A DNA stretch of 64,000 nt from Linnemannia hyalina (GCA_019671135.1 JAHRHY010000007.1:1426001-1490000), one strand, 5' to 3'; positions 24,901 to 37,300 are shown, counted from the first letter of the stretch. Translations and numbers: made by a program. The notes: generated by a model from the letters alone, not told the origin.

Positions 24901-25006
24901 GCACCGTCGTAGCACTACTTCCGGCGGAGCACATGGACTCTCGACTGTCCCTGCCAACTCGTACCCGCCAGCAGCATTGGTCTCTGCGGTCAACCGCACT
25001 GCATAA
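21918..25006 (+). CDS. OLE1: Delta-9 acyl-CoA desaturase with cytochrome b5 domain
   Basis: An ER-membrane stearoyl/palmitoyl-CoA desaturase that puts the first double bond at carbon 9, the entry to unsaturated and polyunsaturated lipids. Three exons (about 21918-22353, 23759-23910, 24047-25006) give about 515 residues with exact phase. A Ser-rich N-terminus leads to membrane segments ([18 protein letters not shown]). The three His boxes are HRLWSHRAY (exon 2), [12 protein letters not shown] (end of exon 2) and HNFHHEFP (exon 3). A C-terminal cytochrome b5 domain carries the haem-binding HPGG and [11 protein letters not shown], as in fungal Ole1. The first intron is about 1.4 kb, far longer than the others here, with TTTACTAAC upstream of its acceptor. 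The GITAG/GYHRLW junction matches family continuity, so no conserved exon seems missing from it. Which paralogue this is cannot be told from sequence alone. Confidence 0.96.
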
Positions 25007-25175
25007 TATCGTCTTTTATTCTTATGTGATGCCTCCTTTACGAGCGTTGCACAACATATTGAGCGCCTTGTCTTCCTTTTCAAGCGCTCAAAGATCATAC
25101 CACCATTCATTGTTCCTGTACCTTTAGCTATAAAACCCAGCAAAACATCTTCATATCTATGCAATCTCCATAAAC

Positions 25176-25203
25176 GTCCTTTGTCCTTTGTCCTTTGTCC
25201 TTT
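25176..25203. repeat. Four tandem copies of a 7-base unit
   Basis: GTCCTTT repeated four times without interruption in the spacer between the desaturase and Hsp10 genes. Confidence 0.8.
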
Positions 25204-25432
25204 CTCCACAAGATAGCTCCTCACCAACCCTCTAATTCAATTGGTCACATCAAAGTGACTGCCATGCAAAGACCAGATCGAAGGAAAAATCCCCACGGCT
25301 GGGCAAAGCCACTGAGGGAGGCAGAATCGTCTGGAAACATGACTCCGAAAAGGAAGTATTTGAACCAGTCGCTGTCCCCTCGCTTTCTCCAGCTTTCTTC
25401 ACTCCATCAACAAACAACCAATCGTTCATACA

Positions 25433-26320
25433 ATGGTAAGGAAACAAGAATGACCTTGCACCCTGACCGCTCTATTCGTTCTTTTCCCAATAGCTGAGGC
25501 ATGTCATAGAGAGGAGCTCCGAGGGTCAATCAGCAAACTGGATTCATAAAGCTCGGGATCGGGAACGAGGGATGGATTCCAACGTAACGTCAAGGGTTCA
25601 ACATCATTTTCTTCCGGACGTCGGGTGCACGCGAATACTCTGAATCAAGAGGGTGTTTACCAGGAGGAAGAAGCAAACAAGCGATCAATTAACCCTATCA
25701 ATTGCACACCTCTGCCCGATTCCCACGCAGCATCGATCTCACATTCTTTTCAACACCCTGTCTTTTATCTGTAGGCTTCCCGTGTCACCAAGTTCTCCAA
25801 GACTATCGTCCCCATGATGGACCGTGTCCTCGTCCAGCGTATCAAGCCCCAGCAGGTACATTGCCGCTCCTGGCTTCGTTGATCTGTAGACTCTTTACGT
25901 GTTGAATGTTGTGAACACTCCTCCCCTTTAATTAACACATTCCTTACTGTTCGGATCAATTAGAAAACTGCCTCGGGTATCTTCATTCCCGAGAAGGCCC
26001 AGGAGGCCTTGAACGAGGGACACGTCATTGCCGTCGGCAAGGGCTTGGTTACCCAGGTACATACCATTATTCATACTGCAATTCGTCGCGCTCTTCCACA
26101 ATCACACCGTTGGATCAAAATTATGCCGCTGAAACTAACATAATTCGCACTTGCTGATTTTTTTTACATCTCTTGGCAATAGGAGGGAAAGGTCATCTCC
26201 TCGGAGCTCAAGGAGGGCGACAAGGTTCTTTTGCCCCCCTATGGTGGTAGCATCGTCAAGGTCGATAACGAGGAGCTCATTCTCTTCCGTGAATCCGAGA
26301 TTCTTGCCAAGATCCAATAG
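25433..26320 (+). CDS. HSP10: Mitochondrial 10 kDa chaperonin (Hsp10/Cpn10)
   Basis: The co-chaperonin lid of mitochondrial Hsp60. Four exons are inferred: ATG alone (25433-25435), then 25775-25855, 25964-26056 and 26183-26320. They total 315 bases, or 104 residues, the normal size. The mature start is MASRVTKFSK. Family landmarks are VPMMDRVLVQRI, the mobile loop KTASGIFIPEKAQE, AVGKG and KVLLPPYGGSIVKV, ending SEILAKIQ. The initiator codon is followed at once by GTAAGG, and the next exon opens with the Ala codon, so the first coding exon is three bases long. No other in-frame ATG lies before SRVTKF in exon 2; the next Met is inside the conserved VPMMDRV. That is why I chose this start. All introns are GT-AG. 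Confidence 0.94.
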
Positions 26321-26722
26321 ATGCTATTATTCGCCCTTCCTTTGTTTTTGCATCCTTTTACTTTTTGTTCAATATTAAAAAACAGACTACAAACTCCCTC
26401 CTCTCCTCAATGGTGAGGTGAATGTGTCGGGCTCTTGACGGGAAAAGAAGGGACTTATTTATTCGGAAGCGAAGAGGAACTGGCTACTCAGCGCAGCAAC
26501 GTTTTTTCAGGCACGACGAAGGATGAGATTCTTGTCACCCAAAGGTCACGTGTGCCTTCTTCACACAGTCAACCTTCTGTCAAGCTCAGCCGCAGCCTCA
26601 GAACACCTAAAGCTGAGCAACCTTTTCTTTGTCTCGTTGCCCAAACGTCTTGCTTCACTAACGCACTTACTTTCAAAAGCTACAAACAAACCCTCGCTTC
26701 CACCTTCACTCATTCATTCAAC

Positions 26723-28186
26723 ATGGCACATGTCGAACTCACCGGATTGCAGTCCTCCATCAAACTGAGCAGCGGCCATTCCATCCCCCGACTTGGCTTG
26801 GGCGTGTACCAATCCGAGGAAGGCCAAGAAGCTGAGAACGCCGTCCTTTATGCTTTACAGGTACCCCCTTTTGATCCTTTTTTTCTTTTCTCCTTGCCCA
26901 ACCTTCTTTCGTTCCTGTTTTCACCGTTCACAATTGTAAAGCGTACGAACGACGTGTCTTGAATACAACGAATGTTTCGTTGAACACCTTGATTTCTCTT
27001 TTTATTTTTTGTCCGTAGGCAGGGTACCGCCATATCGACACTGCGACCAGTTATGACAACGAGACGAGTGTCGGCAACGCCATCCGCAAGAGGTAACCAG
27101 CCGCAAGTGAATATCAGGATGTCGTTTTTATATTCCCGCGATCTCAGAAAGGAAAAGGAAGCTAACGGCTGCTGCCCATTTTGTTCCCTCATTCAAAAAG
27201 TGGTATTCCGCGCAATGACATTTTTGTGACGACAAAGTTGACAGAGGACGATCAGGGATACGAATCAACTCTTGCCGCTTGCAATTTGTCCCTCAAGAAA
27301 CTGGGTCTTGAGTACATTGGTAACATCCGCATGATGAACGATATGCATAGAGCAAAAGGAGACGTAGACGCGTTTCGTTTTCCTAACTGCTTGCTATCGT
27401 TGTGGTTCATTTGTTGAGATAGATCTGTACTTGATCCATTCGCCGTTGTGTGGCTCGGAGCTGCGACAGGAGTCCTGGAAGGCGATGGAGAAACTTTACG
27501 CTGAAGGCAAAGTCAAGAGCATTGGTAAGGGGTTCTTCTTTCTCATTTTTTCCCTATCTGGCGCGTTTTGACAATCATGCGTACCAATATTTCAAGGCAC
27601 CAGGACACTCAAACGCGCATCCCTTTATACCCCGGAATGACTTAGGTGTGTCAAACTACGGCGTGCACCATCTCAAGGAACTCCTGGAAGACTCTGGCGC
27701 TACTATCCGCCCAGCAGTGAACCAAATCGAAGTGCACCCCTGGCTGACCAGAACCGACATTGTCTCATTCTGCAACGCGAACAACATTGCAGTCGAATCC
27801 TACTCGCCCCTGGTCCAGGGCCACAAACTTCAAGACCCGACTCTGGTCAAGATTGCGTCTGCGCATTCCAAGACGCCCGCCCAGGTCTTGATCCGTTGGA
27901 ACTTGCAGAGGGGCAACATTGTGATCCCCAAGAGTAGCAAGAAGCAGAGGATTGTCGAGAATGCGGATGTGTTTGGGTTTGAGCTTTCGGAGGATGAGGT
28001 TAAGAAGCTTGCTGCCTTGAACGAAAACTATGTCACTGGCAAGTCTTGTCTTTTTCGTTTTGCCGTTTTTTGTGGAAGTTGTTCTCATGCTTTGCGCCTG
28101 GAGGAGTGACAATACGAGCTTCATGTTGCTAACCAGATGTACGTGTTTCTCTCAACATAGAATGGGATCCTACGGTCGCACCCTAG
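26723..28186 (+). CDS. NADPH-dependent aldo/keto reductase
   Basis: A cytosolic AKR-superfamily enzyme that reduces aldehydes and ketones. Six or seven exons start from MAHVELTG at 26723. The catalytic tetrad is visible: Asp and Tyr in [11 protein letters not shown], Lys in FVTTKL and His in DLYLIHSP. The strand-loop features [21 protein letters not shown] and the coenzyme-binding [13 protein letters not shown] are also present. The body ends LNENYVT, and a short last exon (28161-28186) adds EWDPTVAP, matching the family end WDPT-AP. The intron before it begins GCAAGT at 28039 rather than GT. Length is about 290-300 residues, usual for the prototype subgroup. It resembles glycerol dehydrogenase/Gcy1-like and 2,5-diketogluconate reductase-like enzymes; the substrate cannot be told. 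Confidence 0.92.
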
Positions 28187-28462
28187 AAAGCCAATCTTTT
28201 TCCTACGACGTGCCCCACGTCATGGTGGCACACGTTCCCAGTCATCCAAAAAAAAGCCCATTGTAGCACCAACCCGCTTCCTTTCCGCGCTTCGCCACGG
28301 ACTGCAATTGCGTATCCTGTCTGAGAACAATAAACACTCAACATACAAGTCCAATCGCTTCGCTGAGTGAATGAGTGAGGATATATGTGTTTTTGATAGA
28401 AAGTCTTCCTTTAATAATCAGAGTCGAAAGACGGTCCGTCGAGCGTTGGTGTAACGCAAAAC

Positions 28463-29819
28463 TTAAACTCTACAAATGTTGAAAAGAACGAAGTGAAAGA
28501 GATAAAGGGTTGTTAGTTAAGTGTGCTTCAATATTTCTGTTGGTTTGTCAAAAATCACAATGCCTCCATGTCCTGAAATATCATAGAATGCTGGTTTTCG
28601 GGTTGCATACCTGGAGGGGTACATCATCTGTGAGAGTCGTCCAAGACAGAGAAAAGCACATAAGAAAAGTAGAGAAAAGGAAAGAATATATGCAGCGATC
28701 AGTAACAATGAGCAGAGATAATCCCAAAGCCTAACACATCCCGCTTTTCCTCTCAATACCAAAAACCGCTAAGAAAAAAAAAGAAAAGACAAGGAACTTA
28801 CGACGCGGACGGAGGCACCGAACGACTTGGCGGGCAAGTTGTTGCGGAAACGGGCCTTGACGGCGCCGGAACCACCGTGGGCACGGGTGATGCGTCCCCA
28901 GATGCAGCGGATCTTGGAACCGTTGACCTCACGCTTGGCGCGGTAGACGAAAGCGACACGCTTGCCGAGGTAGAACTCGGTATCGGCAAGAGTCTTCACA
29001 CCCTCGATCTGGACGAGCGAGATATCGGGGCGCTGGTTGCGCTTGGCACGCTTGAATCCAAGAACACGACCTTTGGCGTAAAGACTAGTAGGTTTTTGTA
29101 TTGAGTGAGGTTGGTGGAGTCCAGGTGTTAGTTCCGTTGTCCTTAAGAGCTGTGTGAGAAGAGAAAAAAGATGTAGATTTCCTCCTGATGTAGACTTGTG
29201 TGTTGAAGATTCCTTAGGCTTCCTGAAAAGTATTGTTGGGATAGTATGACAGCAAACAACAACTCTGGTCAAGTTGCGTAGTTGTCATCCTGATCGCTTC
29301 TCGTTTGTAGTTGCTGGTGTAAAGCTGATGGGTGGAATCAGCCGTGAGGGGTCACACGAGCTAGTTCTGTTGCATTGTCGCTTGTTGTACCGGCACAGGC
29401 TATGCCTTGTGTACTGGCTTGTGATGTACGCTGGTGCTTCCAGGAAACAACGCTGAACTGGCAGTGATGTATATGGCGAGTAGTAATCCCGTCTGCTGTC
29501 TGTTCTCTTCTTTCCGACAAGAAAAAGCGATCCTCCTGCACCATACGATGTCTCTTTCCCCCCCCCCCCCCCACCGGTCGGGTTCAGAGGTCATCCATGG
29601 AGATCTCTCTCCTTTCCTCCCACGAAAAAAAAAACTGACAAGTCCGGAAGTATCGATGATGCCGATAAAGAATTTCCTGCTGGTTGCCGGGTTGGTTGTT
29701 GATGGATAGACGGATGGATGTGTTTTCCGATGGTGTTGGTATGTTGGATGTTCAATGCAAATAGGGTGATCTAGCGCCCTATGAATTTCGCCCCACGTCT
29801 GTCACACGCACCGAGACAT
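28463..29819 (-). CDS. RPL33: 60S ribosomal protein eL33 (L35A)
   Basis: A structural protein of the large ribosomal subunit. Four exons (29819-29812, 29084-28802, 28627-28611, 28469-28463) sum to 315 bases, or 104 residues, the family size. The core reads [19 protein letters not shown], then [27 protein letters not shown] and [20 protein letters not shown]. The end is ASVRVMMYPSRV, against the mammalian VMLYPSRI. The last exon contributes only the end of Arg, one Val and the stop. For the start I prefer ATG-TCT-CG (MSR) at 29819 with donor GTGCGT, leaving a 727-base first intron. An alternative is an ATG at 29594 (MTSEPDR) with donor GTGGGG in the same phase. The core is certain; the first exon is the weak point. 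Confidence 0.92.
29558..29572. repeat. Poly(C) run inside eL33 intron 1
   Basis: Fifteen consecutive C on the plus strand (G on the transcribed sense). It lies next to the alternative eL33 start and makes that donor less credible. Confidence 0.8.
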
Positions 29820-30096
29820 TGTGCTGGTTATTGAAGCTGAAAGAGAGAGATACACCCTGCGTGGTTCCAAAGCCCGCAATATCCTCCTGCACATTGTCCG
29901 TTCATCCACTTGGACCAGTCACAAAATTTTGTTTAAGGGGATTCCCTTATCCATCCAAGTAACCGCTTTCACTTTTCTGCATGGTGTTCTGGTGGGTTCT
30001 TGTCTTTTAATTACGATAGCTGTTTGTTGTTTTGTTGATGTGGTATAAGGATTAAAGAATAAATAAGAAATAATTGTAGATATGAAGAAACATGAC

Positions 30097-32983
30097 TTAG
30101 AAGCAAAGGAAACCGCCCTTCTTCTTCTGCATCTCCTCCTCGAGCTGCGTCTGCAAACGATCCCGCATCCGGTTGGCATCGTCCTTGGCCTGTCTCTCCT
30201 TCTGCACCTGGGCCTCCAACTGCGTCTTGGCAGCCTCCAAGCCACGAGCCTGGTTCTGGGCCTGATCCAAGCTCTGGCGGATCTCTTCCAGCACCTGGTT
30301 CAACTCGGCGTTCTCTTGCTTGAGCTTGCGGGCTTCAACCTCCAGGGTTTGGCCCTGTTGCTGCTGTTGGTTCTGGACCGTCACCAAGTCGGTCGCGAGC
30401 TGCTTGTTCTTGGATTGGGTCTTTGTCAACTCGGCCTCGAATTGGGCCAGCTTCTCGGACATGGCCTTTTGTTCTTCTTGGTATTTGGCTACAGCCGCAG
30501 CGACAGCGGCTTCGGTTGCGGCGGCGGCGGTGGCCTTGTTGGCCAGGGATTCGCTCGAGAACGAGTGAATCACTCCACTCATCGACTTCTTCCGGGGGTG
30601 CAAAGGCTGGTGGAGGCTGGTTCCATCCTCAGAGATGGCGGGTGACAGCCGTGGGCTGTGGGTAGGCTCACCCTGATCGGTGGGGATTGGGGGCAGAGCA
30701 ATGGTAGGGGGTGGGGTATCTGGTGGGTTGCTCAACAGACTTGAGCGCAACGTGGCCGACATGCGAGGAGTGACCGACATGGGTGGGGAGGGGAAGGACA
30801 ATGCCTGGATGACTTGCTGGTCCTCGGCACGCTTCTCGAGATGGGCAATCTTGTCCTCCAACGACTTGATCAGCTTGGCCTGCTGCTCGCGTTCCATGGC
30901 GGCTCCCTCTTCCTTGGCTCTCTTTTCTTCCTCCTCCTTCTCCTTGTCCTCTTCATCCTTTTCGTCATCCTCCAGGATGATAGACCGGCGATGGGCGACC
31001 AAGAGGTTAGGCAAGAGATCGGCGTTCCCGGGGGATCCAAAGGGAGTGATGGGGGCCGAGAAGGGGGGTGTCACAGGGAAGGAATCGGCACGCTTATGAC
31101 GCTCAACTCCCTCCATGGCAATCAACTCCTGCTCCTTGTTCTGAAGACTCAGCTCCTTCTCGCGCAGGGTCGATTCCTTGAGGTGCAATTCCTGCTCCTT
31201 GGTCTGAATAGACTGCTGTTGCTCCAGGACCTTCTTGTCGCGGATCCGGCGTTCCTCGGCCAATTTCGCCTCGGTCTCCTCGCGTTCCTCACGTTCGAGC
31301 AACTCCAAGTGGTCGCGTTGGTCCCGCTCCTCCTGGAGCTGAGCTTCAAACGATGCCTGAGCCTTCTCGAGCGCACCCTGTGCAACGGTCTGCTTCTGGT
31401 TGGCGGTGGACAACTCACCGAGGAGTGTCTGGATCTTTTGCTCCAGCTGCTGGATCTCGTGCTCGAGTTCCTTCTCTTTGGCCCAAGGCTCGACCAAGGT
31501 CACATCGTTTAACTGTGTGAGGTAGACGCGGAGTTGCTCCTCATAGTCGATATCGTCGTTATCTCCTGTCACAGTCATCTGGGTGTCCTCGCGGCTGTGG
31601 TGGGTGGCGATCTCCTTGAGGTCGGAGGGTCGTCCTTGCAGCTGCGACAGGAACTTGAGCATAGTCCTGACAGAGACGCTACCAGGCTCTATGGGGGACT
31701 CTAGCTCCTTGGACAAGACCTCCTTCTCTTTTGCCAACTCTGATCCTTCTGCTGCCTCTGTTGGCAAATCAGGGGCATGAATCTTCTCAGTCGACGACGA
31801 ATCCTCCTTGGCACCGTTCGATTGTTGGACCAAGGCATTGCTGAGCTGCAAATGGTGCTCCAGATCCAAAGTCAACTGCTGAGACTTTCTCTTTCTGTTG
31901 GCCTCCAGGATCCCGGCGCGTTGCTGATTATCCTTGACGCCCTCAACTTGACCATCCAGCTTATCCTCGAGCTCCTGGATAGCCTTCAACTGGTCCTGCT
32001 GCGACTGCTGCTGCTCTGCCGACCACTGGCTCAAAGACATGTGCTTGTTATTGATCGGAAGACTGTGTCTCAACGCCTCAAGCTCCTCACGCAACGACTC
32101 GAGCGCAGAGACAGCCTCATCTCTCGACCTGCGGGCGGAATCCGCCTCATCGTTGATGGTCGCTAACGTCGCCTGGAGGGAGCTGACCAAACGGTTGTGG
32201 GAGTCTTCAAATTCCGTCATACTCTGACGGACCTCGACGACCTCTTGGTCCTTGAGGGCCAGGGCCTCGTTCAACTCGGCAGTGACCTGGTTGATACGGG
32301 CGTTCTCAGTCGACTGGGAGCTGGCGACCAAGGTTAGGGCCGACTGGAGTTGGTCGATATCCCCCTGCAACTTTTCGATGATCTGCTCCTGCAACTTGTG
32401 CTGCTCCAGCTCTGCCTTCAAGACCTTGATCTCCTCAGAACGGCGAGTCTTCAGCACCTTGAATCCATCCGACAACTGCTCGTACTCCAACTCAGCCTAT
32501 TGGATATACAACAGCGACACTAGTGAGTATATGCTACCTGGCTGAATCATGAATAAACGACCATTGAGTAAAATTCCATGTAACACACCTTGCCCTTGAA
32601 CTCCAATGCCTCAGCCTCGACAGTTGTGATCTTGGTCTCGAGCTCCTCGATCATGACGGCCTGGGCATCACGGGTGTCCTCCAATTGAGTAATATGTTCG
32701 CTAAGCTCCTTGATCTTAACGGGCTCTTGTGCCTTGAACTCTCGTTGCTCGAGGGCAGCATCTCTGTATGGGGCCAGCTCCTCGATATCGCTGCGAAGTC
32801 CGGCCAGTTCGGCCTGGGCCTTGTTGTTGGACTTTTCTGCCTCGGCCAATTGATCGCGAAGCTTCTTGATCTCTTGATCCAATGTCTGGATACGAGCAAT
32901 ACTCTCATCTCTGTATAGACGCCAGAGCAAAAGAAAAGAAAAGAGAGAGAGAAACGAAAACCATACACACGATTGAGGTGGTT

Positions 32984-33029
<46 letters not shown>

Positions 33030-34376
33030 ATCGTTAGATATAAGAGAGCATAAATGGATACGCGTAGCACCGAAATTACTTCGTAGAACTAAAAAAGAGA
33101 GCATAGGGCATGCAATTGCTTTTTTACCTGAGTCGCTCCAAGGACCTGACCTTGGCTTCCATCTCTCCCTGCCCGCGGCTCAACTGCCTCTCGGCCTGCT
33201 CAAGTTTCCGTCGAAGTTCAGCGAGCTCAGTCTCATATGCGGTCGACATGTCTATATCGCAATGTCAAATAGCACACATACAAGGTTCATTCCCAATTAG
33301 TTTTTTTAGCATGTCCCAACAATTAAAGATCTGCAGCATAAATAGATCCGCATTTACACTAAACCGCCTTTAGTAACAACGCTTATTATTTTTTTGAACA
33401 TGAACATACCTTTGACGTCTCCAAGCTCGGTCTCTCGGCGCTTGAGGACGTTGCGGACAAGCTGGACCTCGGTCTTGAGGGACATGACGGTGACACGCTG
33501 TGTTTTGGCATCAGCCTCAGCCTTGGACTTTGTGTCCTTGGTCTTGGCCAGTTCGGTCTGCAACCGTTTCAGGTCCTCCTCAATATCACCCGATGGCAAA
33601 AATGCGGGCTCTGCATCCTCTCCTGCTGTTGAGTTTTTTAATGTTGAGGGGAGACGAAGTGGCATAGATGTTTTGGAGGTGAGGGTGGTCGATCGAGGAG
33701 TGGGCTTGGGGATGGTGGAGGAGGAGCGAGAGAGGGATGCCTGATGGTCCTCTCGGAGGATCTCTTCAAAGAACGAGTCTGGGTATTCGGTGCCGTCGGG
33801 TGAGATATCGCCACCATTCAAAAGGGCCCTGGTATGATCTGTTGTGTGAAGGTCGCTTCCGTTCTCGTTCTTGCCGGCCGCCAACATGGTGATTCTGCGA
33901 CTGATGTTCGATCCAGGGTTGGCGCGCGCCTTTTTGGCGCCAAAGCGGTTGGTGGTCGAGGGTGACACGTTGCTGTCGGTCGAGATTCCAGAGGCTGACT
34001 CCATTGTGGCTGGTGTTACTGTTGCTGATGTTGGCCGTGTTGCTGTTGACGGCAATGGTGGTGAAGGTGAAGGCGAGGATGTGGACTGAGTGAGAGACCC
34101 TCCGTCAAGGTCAAAGTCGAGACCGTCGTAGAAGGAGTTGGGAGCAGGAGAAGGTGATGATGGCGATGCGGTTGTCTCCTGAAGAGTAGAAGAAGGATGA
34201 AATGGGGTGACTTCAGCGAAGTCCTTGCTCGCCTTGCCGTCGGCAAGTGTGGTTGTAGTCGGCATTGAAACGTTGTTGATTGCCTTGGTATCTATTGAGA
34301 CTGGAGTGCTGTCGAGGTCGAGGCTGACCTCTGGTTGTTGTTGTTGTCGTTGTTGTGAGGAAGGTGTGTCGCTCAT
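30097..34376 (-). CDS. Large coiled-coil protein, unidentified
   Basis: I do not recognise a family. Four exons: 34376-33410, about 33248-33128, about 32911-32591 and about 32500-30097. They give roughly 1,270 residues. The first 200 or so are Ser/Thr/Pro-rich and disordered, with a motif-like EYPDSFFEEILREDHQ before a basic Ser-rich stretch. From about residue 265 onward it is almost continuous heptad-patterned coiled coil rich in Gln, Glu and Leu (for example EEDLKRLQTELAKTKD, AYETELAELRRKLEQAERQL, EHEIQQLEQKIQTLLGEL). A Pro/Ser-rich break (FPVTPPFSAPITPFGSP; SPPMSVTPRMSAT) interrupts it, then a final coil ends KKKGGFLCF. The basic run followed by a hydrophobic Cys-containing end could be a lipidated membrane anchor. 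A Golgi tether, septal or cytoskeletal scaffold is plausible, but nothing proves it. Confidence 0.82.
32987..33024. repeat. GA dinucleotide microsatellite in an intron
   Basis: About 19 uninterrupted GA units (CT on the sense strand), forming part of the polypyrimidine stretch of intron 2 of the coiled-coil gene. Confidence 0.85.
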
Positions 34377-37300
34377 GATGGATAGGGAGGATGAGTGGAG
34401 TGTGTGAGAGAGGGAAAGGGAGAGAGTGGGCGAGCGAGGCGGTGGCTACTTCCTACTGGCGGGAGGTGGTTGGTTGGTTGGTGGCGATGTTCCTGAAGGC
34501 GTTTCAGGGGTGAACAAGAGGGAGTGAGTGCGGGAACAAGAGAAGAAGGGGATAATGACGAACGACGAGTGAGTGCGTTGTGTGGCTGGCTGGGTTCAGC
34601 TTCATTCATGGGAGCTGATAATTCATTCAGGCATGCAAACATATCAGCGTACAGCAAAACAGACAACATACAGCTCAACGATCAACAATCAAATCAATCA
34701 CTCATACAATCAGTTCAGGCACACAAGGCGCATACACACACAATCAACCAAAAGAGCAAAAGTGAGCGACGAAGTGGACGAAGGAAAAGGAAGGAAGGGA
34801 GACAGGTATGCAAGAAGGAGAAAAGAAGGGAAGACAGAAGAAAGAAAAGGAAAGGGAGGCGGAGATGAATGAGGATGGAGAAGGGATGAGGAGTGGATGA
34901 GGAGGAAGGGGGGAGAGGAAGTGATGGAGGAAAGAGGAGAGATGAGTAAAGTAAAAAAGAAAAAGAAAAAGAAAAAAAAAAAAGAGGAGAAAGAAGAGGA
35001 TAGTTGAGAGGGGAAAAAGTGCAAGGGATAATATTGAACGGGAAGAGGGAAGAGCTGCTCTACAGCACTGTAGCTTTTTGTTCAAAAGGAAACGAGACAA
35101 AGACAAAGACGAGGGGTATCACATCCACGGCACCCACGCCTCTTTTTCTGCTGAGCAACAGACAGTAAAGAGTGGACGAACTCAACAACACTAAACAAGA
35201 CGCCCCTCTCTCTTACCCTTAGTCAAATAATTGAAGTGAGAGTTGAAGTCCGTTGGATAGGAGAGCGAGGCACGAAGAGATCCCATCCAACATTCAATTC
35301 AATTCTTTCCCATCCAAATGATCAATGATCCCTTTGTCCATCTTCTGTCCTGGACACATACTAGCCTCTTCTTATTCTAACCCCTTTTTAAAGTCTCTCT
35401 CCCTTTTCAACTTCCCCCTTCAATGCCTATTCCCTTCCTCTCCCTTTCACTCGCGCTTCCAATCTCGCTATCATCCATCGTTCTCGTCGTCGTCGTTATT
35501 GTGTAGATGTAGTCCGTCTCCGACTCCCACCTTGGACTCCCTCCCTTTTTCGGTCCTCTCCTTTCTGTCACTTTTTATTTTCTGTTCTTGTTCTCTTTGT
35601 CCATCCCAGGTCCCAAAAAAAAAAGTTGAGAGCAATCAAGCCCAAAAGAGTTTTCCCTCTAAAACGAATGAATGAATGAAAGATGGCTCACTCACTCTCA
35701 CCTTCCCACTCTCTCTTTCCTGTCTGTCTTTCGGTGTGTCTGGTCTCTTCGAGATTGGCCTACCTACTGGTTGAACTAGGTGAGCACAATTTTTTGAGCA
35801 CATCGATCCATCCCACCGCATGACGACGACGACTATGGGATTTGGATTGGGGGGTCTGGTCTGGGGTGGATCTCTTTTGGTATTCCTTCAAATACCTCTT
35901 TGAATAGCTCCTCTCTCTCTCGTCCACTCAAGGAACGTGCGATAGATAGCCCATAATGAAAAAAAAAATGCTCCGAAAAAACTAACCCTCTTGGCAACAC
36001 AAAGTAATAAAAATGAGCATTCATATATTTGTTGCGTTATGGAGCATTTACCGGTCCAACGACAGGGGATTGAAACGGAAAAGAAAACAGTCCATTTTGT
36101 CCTACAGTCCTCAATCAAACAAGGGTTGCTGCAAAAAAAACGTGGGCAAGGACAAGGGTAGGACCAAAGAAAGGAAGGAAGGCAGGAAGGGGTTTGAATA
36201 GGGAAAAGAAGGAGGAGGGGAGTCGAGGCAAGACCAACCGACCATAGGATGGGAATGGATTTAGATCTGGGGCATCCACTTTGTTTAGTTGCTTGTTATT
36301 TCGAAAACCACAGCTTTGTTCAATGGTCGGATAAAATAAAGGGACAAATAAACAGAAAAAGGACACGATAGGACAGGACAGGACAGGGGGAGGATAAAGG
36401 GACATGGGACGAAGATAGGACAGATTGCAATGGTGCAAAAGAAGGCAGAAAAGGTAAGTCAGACGAGGCACCCACGTACAATACTGACAGGACAGCTACC
36501 CTCCCTTTGGACAAATTGCATTCAAGATCCGCCATGGATCCAACGGCACGACGGGAAGAAAATATTAAGGTAAACCTTGACCTTGCTCCATATTGGGGTA
36601 CGACAGCACATTCCTTTTCCTTCTGTCCTCTCTTTTTCTGACTTACCGTTGCACACATCCATGCTTATGAATGGTGCGACCATTTGACGTACCTGTCACT
36701 AAAAACTGTCATACGTTCTGCTCCACACATGTGTTGAACAAAACAAAAAGAAAAGTCATAGTAATCTGATGCAGCTTTGTCTTCATTTGTGATCATACTA
36801 TCAAACAACCCTTTTTTTGCTATCGGCATTCACCTACCCCTCCCCCCGGCCGCATCAATTGCAACTGAAATTGGCCTCACTGCAAGTCTTCTCTTGTCGG
36901 AATAATTGCACAACAAGGGCTGAATCGATCCATTCTTGTTGCCGCATGGTCAGACAAGAAGACAATGGTATGGGAAAAGAAAACCTTATTGTGAATTGTA
37001 CAAGTCGCCAGGTACCCTTTAGTATGTTGCGGGAGAAGCAGCAAACAAACATCAGGGAAAAAAAACGAGTTGGTTTGTTCGTATCTCATCAAGAGTACCC
37101 AAACACACACACACTCAACCTCACCACCTGCTTCCTTGCATCACATCGCATCCACATACCCCCAGTGTATAAACCACCATTCGTTTTATACTTTTCTCTC
37201 ACTTATCAGTTTACCTACACTGCCATCCTTTCCATGGCTATCATCCTCTCTTGTCCAACGACTACAAAAAAAAAGAAACTATAGACACTCCTTGAAAATT

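Noticed and set aside
29400..29594. MTSEPDR as the eL33 start
   Set aside because: In phase, but its donor GTGGGG next to a poly(G) run is poorer than GTGCGT after MSR at 29819. Kept only as an alternative.
30814..31512. 232-residue Leu-rich plus-strand frame
   Set aside because: Antisense of the coiled-coil gene; Leu runs come from CTC/CTT complements of Glu/Lys codons.
32987..33024. GA repeat considered as a CRISPR-like or regulatory array
   Set aside because: A simple dinucleotide microsatellite with no spacers, sitting in an intron.
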